NCBI GenBank assembly: GCA_934643825.1
Contig: CAKUCW010000002.1
Coordinates: 62,001-126,000, forward strand
DNA: 64,000 bases
Direction of reading: 5' to 3'
From: an uncultured Clostridia bacterium
Lineage (GTDB): Bacteria; Bacillota; Clostridia; Christensenellales; Aristaeellaceae
Shown one piece after another: positions 1 through 7,207 of this stretch (the first letter of the stretch is position 1; each line of letters begins with the position of its first letter). Under the pieces are notes generated by a model, which had not been told where the DNA came from, did not search any database, and worked only from the letters and a program-made list of their open reading frames with translations. The translations under genes were made by a program, and so were the position numbers.

Positions 1-406
1 ATAGAACCCGTTTCAATAGCAGAATGCTCTGCATTCTGCGCTGAAACTACGTTTTTGCCGATAGGGGGTTACGCTGGGCTATCGCCCAGACCCATTTGGG
101 GACATTGTCCCCAAACCCCTTCTCCGCTTCGCGGCGGTTGAAAGTAGCTAAGGCGGAATCAGGTTTCGCTTCGCTCCCTGATTCTTGCTCTTTTACGCTT
201 CGCGATTTATGAGATGGGGGATTACGATGGGGTTGCCACTCCGGGAAACTCGCATAGTCGCGCAAGCGCTCCTTGCGATTTCCGATTTCCGCCATGCTGA
301 ATCCCGCACAGCGGGCGCATGGCTACAATCCCAAACCCCGCTTGGGGACATTGTCCCCAAACCCCTTCTTCGCTTCGCGGCGGTTGAAAGAAGGGTTTTT
401 GGGGGA
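1..406. repeat. Mosaic intergenic repeat cluster R1
   Basis: This 5' non-coding stretch is built from modules that recur elsewhere in the first 16 kb. They include a hairpin module (AGAATGC-TCT-GCATTCT, 21-37), two copies of a CTTCGCGGCGGTT module (near 125-140 and 370-386), palindromes of the type TTGGGGACA-TTGTCCCCAA, and a GAATCAGG/CCTGATTC module near 168-188. Cluster R2 (1513-1936) carries the same modules in opposite orientation, so the SpoIID-like gene lies between large imperfect inverted repeats. I see no credible gene here; short reading frames merely translate the repeat. Confidence 0.75.
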
Positions 407-418
407 TGAGATTGACAT

Positions 419-483
419 AAAACAGCCATCTTTGCGCATACTTTCTCGGGGGAGGGATTGTATGAAGCGAAGATGGCTGTTTT
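419..483 (+). promoter_or_regulatory. 14-bp inverted repeat enclosing the SpoIID-like start
   Basis: The arms AAAACAGCCATCTT (419-432) and AAGATGGCTGTTTT (470-483) are perfectly complementary. The right arm lies inside codons 3-8 of the SpoIID-like gene, while the Shine-Dalgarno (about 449-457) and ATG (462) sit in the 37-nt loop. A TTGACA (412-417) and a CATACTTT (437-444, reminiscent of a sigma-E -10) are nearby. The element could be an attenuator-like hairpin, a translational switch or a DNA operator; the sequence does not decide between them. Confidence 0.5.
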
Positions 484-1472
484 TATGTTGTGCGATTTGT
501 CTGACACTTGCGGGCTGTGCGGCGAAAACGGGGCGGGACAGCGAACCGGCTTTACCCATGCCGCAGAACACATCCGCCGCGCAGGGAGAAACTGATCAGA
601 AGGCGGCACAGCTGATACCGGACAGGCTGAAAAGGGACGCGACGGGCGTGCCGATGCTCAGCGTATACGACATCAAGGCGGAAAAGCTGGAAACGCTGTC
701 GGTGGAGGACTATCTGCCCGCGGTATTGGCGGGAGAAATGTCGGGAGATTGGCCGCTTGAAGCGCTCAAGGCGCAGGCGATTTTGGCGCGGACATTTGTC
801 ATGCAGTTCGTTTCGCAGAAAAAGTCGATGTACGACGGCGCGGATATCTCGACGGATATCAAGGAAGCGCAGGCATACGATGCATCCGGTGTCAATGACC
901 GCATCCGTCAGGCAGTCCGCGAAACACGCGGTTTGGTGATGAATGCGGGTGGTGAGCTGCCCTATGCGTGGTTCCATGCGCATTCCGGCGGGCTGACGGC
1001 AAGGGCAAAGGAAGGGCTTGACTACGAAAAGAGCGAGCCGGGCTATACCCAGTGCGTCAAGGGCATGGAAAACGATGAAGCACCGAGCGAAGCGGCAAAA
1101 TGGCAGGCGACGTTTACGATGGACGAGGTGATCGCGGCGGCAAAGGACGCGGGCGCGGCGATTGACCGGGTCGATAGCCTGTCTGTTGGTCAGCGGGGCG
1201 AATCCGGACGGGCGACGACGCTTTTGATCTCCGGAAAAGAGGTTTCCGCACCGGCGTTTCGCGTTGCGATCGGCTCGACGAAGATGCGCTCGTGCCTGCT
1301 GGAAAGCCTGAAGATCGAGGATGGTCAGGTGAAGATGAGCGGTAAGGGCTATGGTCATGGCGTTGGTATGAGCCAGTGGGGCGCATATGCGATGGCGAAG
1401 GAAGGAAAGAACGCTGAAGAAATCGTTGAGCATTATTTTCGGAATGTGATCATCGTCAAGGCGTGGGAGTGA
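462..1472 (+). CDS. SpoIID/LytB-domain lipoprotein
   Basis: This 336-residue protein has a lipoprotein signal peptide (positive MKRR start, hydrophobic core, lipobox LAGC). Its SpoIID domain includes the hallmark WFHAHSGG segment and the C-terminal GYGHGVGMSQWGA motif. SpoIID-type enzymes are lytic transglycosylases that cleave stem-peptide-free glycan strands during engulfment; SpoIID/LytB relatives also act in vegetative wall turnover. I chose ATG 462 because it follows GGGGGAGGG, starts a clean signal peptide and removes a repeat-derived leader. Canonical SpoIID has an uncleaved N-terminal helix, so the lipobox suggests a lipid-anchored variant. The gene is monocistronic and flanked on both sides by repeat clusters. 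Confidence 0.85.
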   Translation: MKRRWLFLCCAICLTLAGCAAKTGRDSEPALPMPQNTSAAQGETDQKAAQLIPDRLKRDATGVPMLSVYDIKAEKLETLSVEDYLPAVLAGEMSGDWPLEALKAQAILARTFVMQFVSQKKSMYDGADISTDIKEAQAYDASGVNDRIRQAVRETRGLVMNAGGELPYAWFHAHSGGLTARAKEGLDYEKSEPGYTQCVKGMENDEAPSEAAKWQATFTMDEVIAAAKDAGAAIDRVDSLSVGQRGESGRATTLLISGKEVSAPAFRVAIGSTKMRSCLLESLKIEDGQVKMSGKGYGHGVGMSQWGAYAMAKEGKNAEEIVEHYFRNVIIVKAWE

Positions 1473-1512
1473 GAAGACTTCATACGCCTTGTACGCTTTA
1501 AACCTCAATAAC

Positions 1513-1936
1513 CCCTTAAAACCGCCGCGAAGCGGAGAAGGGAGCCTGAGGGGGAATCCCCCTCAGTGGGGTTTGGGGCAAAGCCCCAAATAGGTCTGGG
1601 CGATAGCCCAGTATATCCCCGATCAAGAAAAACGTAGTTTCAGCGCAGAATGTGAAGCATTCTGCTATTGAAACGGGTTCTAGGTGGAAAAGCCTCTTCT
1701 GTTCGCGAAACTCCATTCTAAAACCCTTGTTAAAACCGCCGCGAAGCGGAGAAGGGGTTTGGGGACAATGTCCCCAAGCGGGGTTTGGGGTGGCAACCCC
1801 ATCGTAACCCCCGTCTCATCAATCGCGAAGCGTAAAAAAGCAAGAATCAGGAAGCGAAGCGAAACCTGATTCCACCCTAGCTGCTTAAAACCGCCGCGAA
1901 GCGAAGAAAGGGTTTGGGCGGCAGCCCAACGTACCC
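1513..1936. repeat. Mosaic intergenic repeat cluster R2
   Basis: The cluster carries three copies of the AAACCGCCGCGAAGCG module (near 1519, 1735 and 1888), GGGGTTTGGGGCAAAGCCCC-type palindromes, the AGAATG..GCATTCTG hairpin module (near 1645-1665), and a GAATCAGG..CCTGATTC module near 1845-1872. It is largely the reverse-oriented counterpart of R1. Together with the terminator at 1963-1996 it fills the 559-bp gap between the SpoIID-like and CofE-like genes. No gene is supported here. Confidence 0.75.
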
Positions 1937-1962
1937 CCTGCCTTGCATAATCTCCCATACAT

Positions 1963-1996
1963 TAAAAAATCAGCCCCGACAGTATGCCGGGGCTGA
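1963..1996 (-). terminator. Rho-independent terminator of the CofE-like gene
   Basis: On the minus strand, TCAGCCCCG (stem) and CGGGGCTGA are separated by nine bases and followed by ATTTTTTA. The structure begins 36 bp past the stop codon of the minus-strand gene at 2032-2775. Confidence 0.85.
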
Positions 1997-2031
1997 AATG
2001 ATTGTTGAGAGAAACGTCTCCGGATTCCTTA

Positions 2032-2775
2032 TCAATCCTTCAGAGGACGGATGAGGATGAACGGCGTCAGCTCGTCGCCCTGACCGGAGGGGTTGTCCGC
2101 CATGGCGTCCTGAATCTGCTCGTCGGTCAGCGGAAAGTGCGTTCCCTTGCCGAGCTGGTTCTGGTCAAAGTCGTTCGCGTCCATCACGACAGTCGGAACG
2201 CCGGTCGCCTTTTCCAGCGCGTCGCACAGCTCGACCGGATGCTCCGGATTGATGACGCCCATCGTGTGATAGACCTCAAAGGAAGAATCCGGATAGAAAC
2301 CGTCGATGCCCGCGACACCATGACCGCAGATCTTGTAAAACAGACCGCGCACGCCGAACGGGCGCGTGACCGCGGAAACAGCCGCTGCCAAAAGCACGCG
2401 GGGCAGACCGCAGATTTCAATGACCAGCTGCATCTTGTAGGGCTGGTGCATGCCGATGCCGGTGGAATTATGCCCGGCGAACGGCGCAAGCGTCCTTGCC
2501 CAGAAGCCGGGATGCGTATCCTCCAGCGTGCGCACGTTGTTGGTACACATGCCCATGACCTTCGCTGTGAAGGACAGGCAGTCGCCCGGCTGATACAGCG
2601 GCAGAACATAGCGGCGGACAAGCTCCGCCTGATCTTCGCCCGGCTGAACAAAATGCGTATGGATGGCGAAACGCTGATAACGCTTGCCGTCCTTTCCGGT
2701 CAAAACACCGCGGTCATAATAAACGACGCCGTCCTTTTCCTGGCGCGTGGATTCCTGATTGCGAGAAGCACCCAT
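2032..2775 (-). CDS. CofE-like (F420-0:glutamate ligase family) protein
   Basis: This 247-residue soluble protein resembles the CofE/F420_ligase fold family. It has an N-terminal strand pattern leading to a PGDCLSFTAKVMGMC segment, a glycine-rich central part, and a C-terminal VVMDANDFDQNQLGK segment that matches the acidic metal/nucleotide region of the family. True CofE adds gamma-glutamate to coenzyme F420. Firmicutes carry paralogues without F420 biosynthesis, and nothing else for F420 appears here, so the substrate is unknown. The start follows AAGGAGG. The gene has its own promoter and terminator and is transcribed alone. Confidence 0.6.
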   Translation of the reverse strand: MGASRNQESTRQEKDGVVYYDRGVLTGKDGKRYQRFAIHTHFVQPGEDQAELVRRYVLPLYQPGDCLSFTAKVMGMCTNNVRTLEDTHPGFWARTLAPFAGHNSTGIGMHQPYKMQLVIEICGLPRVLLAAAVSAVTRPFGVRGLFYKICGHGVAGIDGFYPDSSFEVYHTMGVINPEHPVELCDALEKATGVPTVVMDANDFDQNQLGKGTHFPLTDEQIQDAMADNPSGQGDELTPFILIRPLKD

Positions 2776-2845
2776 TGTATTGCCTCCTTGGCTGATGGTT
2801 AAGGCTATTTTGTCCCTGTCAAGCAGGTTTTATCAGCTGGCCTTC

Positions 2846-2874
2846 ATTGTACACGATGGAACAGGGAATGTCAA
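2846..2874 (-). promoter_or_regulatory. Sigma-A type promoter for the CofE-like gene
   Basis: On the minus strand, TTGACA (2869-2874) and TACAAT (2846-2851) are separated by 17 bp. They lie about 70 bp upstream of the ATG at 2775. Confidence 0.8.
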
Positions 2875-2984
2875 ATTTAACCTGCCGAAAGAAGCGCAGT
2901 CTCGCGGAGAAAAGCGGAAAGGACTCGGGCGGTTCGCTTAACGCGGGTTCGAGCGTCGGTCAGAAGAAGGATTCAGGCACGAAC

Positions 2985-3833
2985 TCAAGGGTTCCCTGAT
3001 ACTTCCGGACCCTCAGGCGTCGGGGATGCCGTCGGCGCAGGAGCCGGAGTTTCTGTCGGAACGGGGGTCGGCGGAACCTCGGTCGGTTCCGGGAGCGGGG
3101 TTTCTGTCGGAACGGGGGTCGAGATGATCGGCTCTTCCGGCGCAGCCGTGTTGTACCTCTGCCATTGCGCAACGGCGAGAACATCGCAGGCGGGCATGGC
3201 GGTCAGTTCGCCCAGGAATAAGCCGTCGCTTTCACGCGTGAAACGCCAGCCGATGTAGGAATAACCCCTTCGTCTTCTGGGCGTTTCGAGAGAAAGCGAA
3301 GAACCGTTTTCCAAGGTCTCTTCGGAAAGCAGCTTGCCGAATCCGTTCGTGACGGTCAGCGTATGCGAAGGGGTGGTGTCGCCGGAACCGTTCATGGAGA
3401 TCGGCGGAAGAAGCGCGGAGAGCGACTTGCCGTCCGGCTGAGCGATTTCGAGCTGAATCAGGTAGAGGGCTTCCTGTGCGCCGCCGACGATATCCAGCCG
3501 ATAGCCGGTATCGGTCTGCGTGACCGTGAAGGAGCCGCCGTTGTCCAGAAGCGCCTGATCCAGAACGAGCGGCTTGCCGGAAAGCGCGTTTCCGGCGGCA
3601 TCGACAAACTGGAATCGAACGGTCAGCCCGTCGAGCGGAATGGGTTCGCCAAAGGCATCGACGGGCGTGATGTCGATGGAACCGCTTTCGTCGCTGTTCA
3701 AAGCGGCGAATGAAGTGAGGAGTTCCACTTGAGAGAGGATGCCATTTTGGTCGGACACCGCAGAAGCGAGCAGAGGAATCAGCATCAGAATCAGCAGCAC
3801 CGAACAGAGCAGTTGAGTGCGGAGTTTTTTCAT
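2985..3833 (-). CDS. Secreted protein with InlB-repeat-like domain and Pro/Thr tail
   Basis: The 282-residue product begins with a signal peptide (MKKLRTQLLC followed by a hydrophobic stretch ending SAVS). Residues about 25-150 are unrecognised beta-rich sequence. About residues 155-230 resemble an InlB B-repeat/Listeria-Bacteroides repeat: LTVTNGFGK, then RGYSYIGWRF, then MPACDVLAVAQW, matching the usual GYTFxGWY..MPAxDVTLxAxW pattern. The C-terminal 50 residues are low-complexity PTETPxPEPT repeats, typical of wall-spanning or extended linkers, but no LPXTG anchor follows. The protein is probably exported and surface-associated with an adhesive or structural role (inference). Confidence 0.6.
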   Translation of the reverse strand: MKKLRTQLLCSVLLILMLIPLLASAVSDQNGILSQVELLTSFAALNSDESGSIDITPVDAFGEPIPLDGLTVRFQFVDAAGNALSGKPLVLDQALLDNGGSFTVTQTDTGYRLDIVGGAQEALYLIQLEIAQPDGKSLSALLPPISMNGSGDTTPSHTLTVTNGFGKLLSEETLENGSSLSLETPRRRRGYSYIGWRFTRESDGLFLGELTAMPACDVLAVAQWQRYNTAAPEEPIISTPVPTETPLPEPTEVPPTPVPTETPAPAPTASPTPEGPEVSGNP

Positions 3834-3872
3834 GAAAAATTCGCCTCCCTATTCGTTTTTTGGATTGAAGAT

Positions 3873-3901
3873 ATTATAACATAAGCAAAAGACAGGCACA
3901 A
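3873..3901 (-). promoter_or_regulatory. Promoter of the secreted InlB-like gene
   Basis: On the minus strand, TTGTGC (3896-3901) and TATAAT (3873-3878) are 17 bp apart, with a TG at the extended -10 position. The promoter is divergent to dpaA. Confidence 0.75.
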
Positions 3902-4086
3902 TCAAATCCGCACGAACGACTGTTTTTTTGCACGAAAAATCGTATTATGTGCAGTTCGCTGCTTTGCTTGGTTCAAATTGTTCATCGCTTTGCGGCGGTT
4001 TCGCCCAATCCCTGAGGAAGGATGAAGGTTTCTTTTTTCGTCATGCACGGCGAAGCGCCCGCATACCATCGCCGGGAGGGATGAGG

Positions 4087-4923
4087 ATGCGGTTGATTGC
4101 CTTTGGCGGGGACGCGAGAGTGTGCGGCGTGCTCGGCGCGGCGGAAAAAGCCGGATGGGAAACCCTGCATATCACCGGGGAATACGCCGGAGAACTTCCG
4201 TCGGCGGATGCCGTGCTGCTTCCGTGGGCGCGGTCGTTTCGGGAAAACAGCCTGATCGTTCAGCAGGGCGAAAAGAGCATGACACGCGAAAGCGTATTGG
4301 CAAAAATACCGCCCTGCGCGGCGGCGCTGGTCGGCAGGGATGTCCGCGATGAGGAACTGCCGCAGGTCGGCAGGGTCATTCGCCCGGATGGGGACGAGGC
4401 GTTTTTGCGGCTCAATGCGCGGCTGACGGCGGAGGGCGCGATGATGACACTGATGCGTGTGCGGAAACGGGCGCTGCTGTCCTCGACGGCGGTCATCACG
4501 GGCTATGGGCGCATCGGGCAGGAAATGACGGCGCGGCTCTGCGCGATGGGAACGTTTGTCATCGTCTGCGCGAGAAACGAGGGGCAGATGCGTCTGGCGC
4601 ATGCCGCGGGCGCACATCCCGTGCCGCTGAGCCGGCTTGCGGCGGCGTGCAGGCAGGCGGATGTGATCGTCAATACGATTCCGGCGCATGTGCTGGGTGC
4701 GGATGCGCTGGAAGCCATCGGACGGGATACGCCCATACTTGAGCTGGCAAGCCCGCCGTATGGCATGGATATGCAGGAAGCCGTTCGGCGGGGCTTGCAG
4801 GTCTGCGTGGAGAGCGGTCTGCCGGGACGATATGCGCCGATGGACGCGGGAAGCGCATTGTTTGACGCGCTGAAGCGGGGCATGGCGTCGGTTGGAGAAA
4901 AGGAGGAAAAGGCGAATGGGTGA
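4087..4923 (+). CDS. dpaA: Dipicolinate synthase subunit A
   Basis: This 278-residue protein belongs to the SpoVFA family. With DpaB it forms dipicolinate synthase, which makes pyridine-2,6-dicarboxylate in the mother cell for import into the forespore core. It opens with MRLIAFGGDARV, continues with an ADAVLLPW segment, and carries a Rossmann dinucleotide-binding loop VITGYGRIGQEM near residue 140. ATG 4087 sits 6 nt after GGGAGGG; ATG 4081 is a possible alternative, and longer starts only add repeat-derived sequence. The stop overlaps the dpaB start by 8 bp, implying translational coupling. It is strong evidence that the organism sporulates. Confidence 0.9.
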   Translation: MRLIAFGGDARVCGVLGAAEKAGWETLHITGEYAGELPSADAVLLPWARSFRENSLIVQQGEKSMTRESVLAKIPPCAAALVGRDVRDEELPQVGRVIRPDGDEAFLRLNARLTAEGAMMTLMRVRKRALLSSTAVITGYGRIGQEMTARLCAMGTFVIVCARNEGQMRLAHAAGAHPVPLSRLAAACRQADVIVNTIPAHVLGADALEAIGRDTPILELASPPYGMDMQEAVRRGLQVCVESGLPGRYAPMDAGSALFDALKRGMASVGEKEEKANG

Positions 4924-5488
4924 ACTGCGCATCGGTTTTGCCATCACGGGATCGTTTTGCACGTTTAAGGCGGTTTTTCCGCAGATGAATCTGCTGGTGG
5001 AGCATGGGTATCGCGTGATCCCGATCATGTCCGATAACGCTTACGGGACGGATACGCGGTTCGGAAGCGCGGCGGACTGGGTCGCGCAGGCGGAGGAAAT
5101 CTGCGGGGAAAAGGTCATCCACACCATCGCGCAGGCAGAGCCGATCGGGCCGAAGAAACTGCTTGACCTGCTGATTGTCGCGCCATGCACGGGCAATACG
5201 CTGGGCAAGCTGGCGTGCGGCATCTATGACACGGCGCCGACGCTGGCGGTGAAGAGCCATAGGCGAAACGGGCGTCCGGTGCTGATCGCGGTATCGACAA
5301 ACGACGCGCTGTCCGGCGCGGCGGCGGGTATCGGGCTGCTGATGAATCGAAAGGGCATTTACTTCGTGCCGCTTGAGCAGGATGATTATCGCGCAAAGCC
5401 GACGAGCTGCGTGGCGGACTTCATGCAGATTCTGCCTGCGGCGGAGGCGGCGCTGGAAGGGCGGCAGATTCAGCCCATGATCTTTTAG
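4916..5488 (+). CDS. dpaB: Dipicolinate synthase subunit B
   Basis: This 190-residue flavoprotein-like subunit (SpoVFB) starts GELRIGFAITGSFCTF and contains the LIVAPCTGNTLGKLA segment typical of the flavoprotein fold (compare phosphopantothenoylcysteine decarboxylases). It pairs with DpaA to make dipicolinic acid. ATG 4916 was chosen because AGGAGGA lies just upstream; the reading frame is open further 5'. The gene overlaps dpaA by 8 bp. In B. subtilis the pair is sigma-K dependent; I could not identify that promoter confidently here. Confidence 0.9.
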   Translation: MGELRIGFAITGSFCTFKAVFPQMNLLVEHGYRVIPIMSDNAYGTDTRFGSAADWVAQAEEICGEKVIHTIAQAEPIGPKKLLDLLIVAPCTGNTLGKLACGIYDTAPTLAVKSHRRNGRPVLIAVSTNDALSGAAAGIGLLMNRKGIYFVPLEQDDYRAKPTSCVADFMQILPAAEAALEGRQIQPMIF

Positions 5489-5556
5489 GCGGCGCTGACG
5501 CAAGGGCGGACAAAGAAAAGCTTCTTCGGGAAGAAAACACGGAAGAAATTCGTCTA

Positions 5557-5586
5557 TTTACAAATCAGGCGGCTATCATGTACAAT
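5557..5586 (+). promoter_or_regulatory. Sigma-A type promoter for the DUF3298/RsiV-like gene
   Basis: TTTACA (5557-5562) and TACAAT (5581-5586) are separated by 18 bp, 21 bp before the TTG start at 5608. Confidence 0.7.
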
Positions 5587-5607
5587 GAACGAAAGAGGTG
5601 AACGAAT

Positions 5608-6786
5608 TTGAAACGATTTCTTTGCATGGCGATGCTCTGCGCGATGCTTCCGGCGGGCGCGTGGGCAGAACTCGATCTTCATATGACGAATCTGGAACGG
5701 GGCGACCACACCCTGACGGTTTTTGAAGCGCAGGAAAAAGCGGATGAATCCGCTCAGAAGCAGGATGGCGGACAGAATACGGTCAGCCAAGCCGCGGAAA
5801 CGGCAAACGTGCAGATTGAAACACACTTTGCGCAGAAGAAGGCGGAGCAGCTGCTTTCGCGTGCGGGCGCAAGCGTTCAGCAGAGCGGCGAGCTTTTCAT
5901 AAGCGGCAGCCTTGCGTCGATGACGCTCGTTTGGAACGGCACGCAGGCGGATGGAACGAACGGAAGCTCGACCACCGGGCTTGTGCTTGACCTGACGACC
6001 GGAGAAGCGGTCGAGCTGGCGCGGCTCTTTGAGGATGCGGACGCGGCGTTTGCGGCGATGGAAAATATCATCTCCGATGACGTGCTGAGCGAACTCAGCG
6101 ATTATATGGAGTATGGCGACCTGCTGCCGATGCCGACGGATAATTACGCCATCGATGAGCAGGGGCTGACGGTGTTTTATCCCGATGATCGGTATCGCTA
6201 TTTTGATGAGAAAAACGGCGCGGTGCAGTTCGCATGGTATGAGCTGGCGGCGTATATCGGAGAGGATAGCCCGGTGTATGCCCTTGCGCATAAGGAACAG
6301 AGCGCGGATGCGCTGAAAACAGCCGTCGCGGAGGGCAGACTGCCCGGGCCGATGGAATCCGTTTCGCTGGGAGAAAAGCTGGGCGATGTGCTGGCGAGAT
6401 ATACGCTGCTGACCGATCCGGATTATACCAACGATTCGCAGGTCTATCTGTTTGAAGAGCCTGAACTGCGCGGATGGGCGGTGGAGATTCCCAAGTATGC
6501 CGAAACCGAGGAAGATGAGACGCCGATCTCTGCGATCCGCACGACGCGTGCGGCGCTTTGCGGGCTGACCATCGGCAAGACGACGCGGGATGAGGTCATC
6601 GCCATGCTGGGCGAGGCGAAGGAAACGCGTGCCTATGATGAAAGCGCGGCAAGGGATAGGATGCTTCCGGCGGGAGAGAGCCTTTTCTTTGAGCTGTCCG
6701 GCAAAATCCTTCAGACGCATATCGGCGAAGACGGCACGCTCGCGGGCGTGATCCTGCGCGGCGCAATGCCCGAAGAGCTTTACTGA
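5608..6786 (+). CDS. Exported protein with RsiV-like (DUF3298-type) domain
   Basis: This 392-residue protein has a cleavable signal peptide (MKRFLCMAMLCAMLPAGAWA). Its middle (about residues 75-225) resembles the extracellular RsiV/DUF3298 fold: a GLVLDLTTGEAVELARLFED segment, then EQGLTVFYPDDR and VQFAWYELAAYI, matching the family's surface-exposed beta layout. That fold occurs in anti-sigma factor RsiV and deacetylase PdaC and can bind lysozyme. No transmembrane anchor is seen beyond the signal peptide, so it is not RsiV itself. About 100 C-terminal residues resemble a small repeated-domain protein (LTIGKTTRDEVIAMLGEA). The start is TTG after AAAGAGGTG. Confidence 0.55.
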   Translation: MKRFLCMAMLCAMLPAGAWAELDLHMTNLERGDHTLTVFEAQEKADESAQKQDGGQNTVSQAAETANVQIETHFAQKKAEQLLSRAGASVQQSGELFISGSLASMTLVWNGTQADGTNGSSTTGLVLDLTTGEAVELARLFEDADAAFAAMENIISDDVLSELSDYMEYGDLLPMPTDNYAIDEQGLTVFYPDDRYRYFDEKNGAVQFAWYELAAYIGEDSPVYALAHKEQSADALKTAVAEGRLPGPMESVSLGEKLGDVLARYTLLTDPDYTNDSQVYLFEEPELRGWAVEIPKYAETEEDETPISAIRTTRAALCGLTIGKTTRDEVIAMLGEAKETRAYDESAARDRMLPAGESLFFELSGKILQTHIGEDGTLAGVILRGAMPEELY

Positions 6787-6808
6787 AACTGGAAAACGTG
6801 GTATAATA

Positions 6809-6842
6809 ATCTGCCTAGGTATCGCTTAGGCAGATGTTTTTT
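6809..6842 (+). terminator. Rho-independent terminator
   Basis: ATCTGCCTA and TAGGCAGAT form a 9-bp stem with a nine-base loop, followed by GTTTTTT. It ends the transcript of the RsiV-like gene. Confidence 0.85.
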
Positions 6843-6969
6843 GCGTATATACGGTTTATGAGCAAATCCGGAAATATAATATATGATTATAGGCAATGCC
6901 TGAAAACGTCGGCAGGAAACTTTATTCTTTTCTGCATTTATCGCTTTGCGATAAATGGATGATGGGTGG

Positions 6970-7181
6970 CTTTAAACCGCCGCGAAGCGAAGAAGGGAGT
7001 CTGAGGGGATTGGAATCACGCGCCCACTGTGTGGGGTTCAGCGTGATGAAAATCGGAAATCGCAAGGAGCGCTTGCGCGTTCGCGAAGCGGGCGCGTCTG
7101 CCGCAGGCAGAGGACAGCGCCCCTATGCGAGTTTCCCGGATAAGTCCCTCAGGCAGGTTTGGGCGGCAGCCCAATCGTAGA
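6970..7181. repeat. Mosaic intergenic repeat R3, inverted partner of R6
   Basis: The stretch from AAACCGCCGCGAAGCG (6973) through the CTGCCGCAGGCAG palindrome (near 7100) to about 7150 is the near-identical reverse complement of 15205-15400. It ends just upstream of the ftsK Shine-Dalgarno. It contains several nested hairpins and no gene. Confidence 0.8.
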
Positions 7182-7207
7182 CTTTTGTATAAATTGGAGG
7201 GCAGCAG

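Noticed and set aside
1513..1936. Small genes within the intergenic repeats
   Set aside because: The open frames in R1, R2, R3, R5 and R6 translate repeat modules in several frames and lack ribosome-binding sites or conserved sequence.
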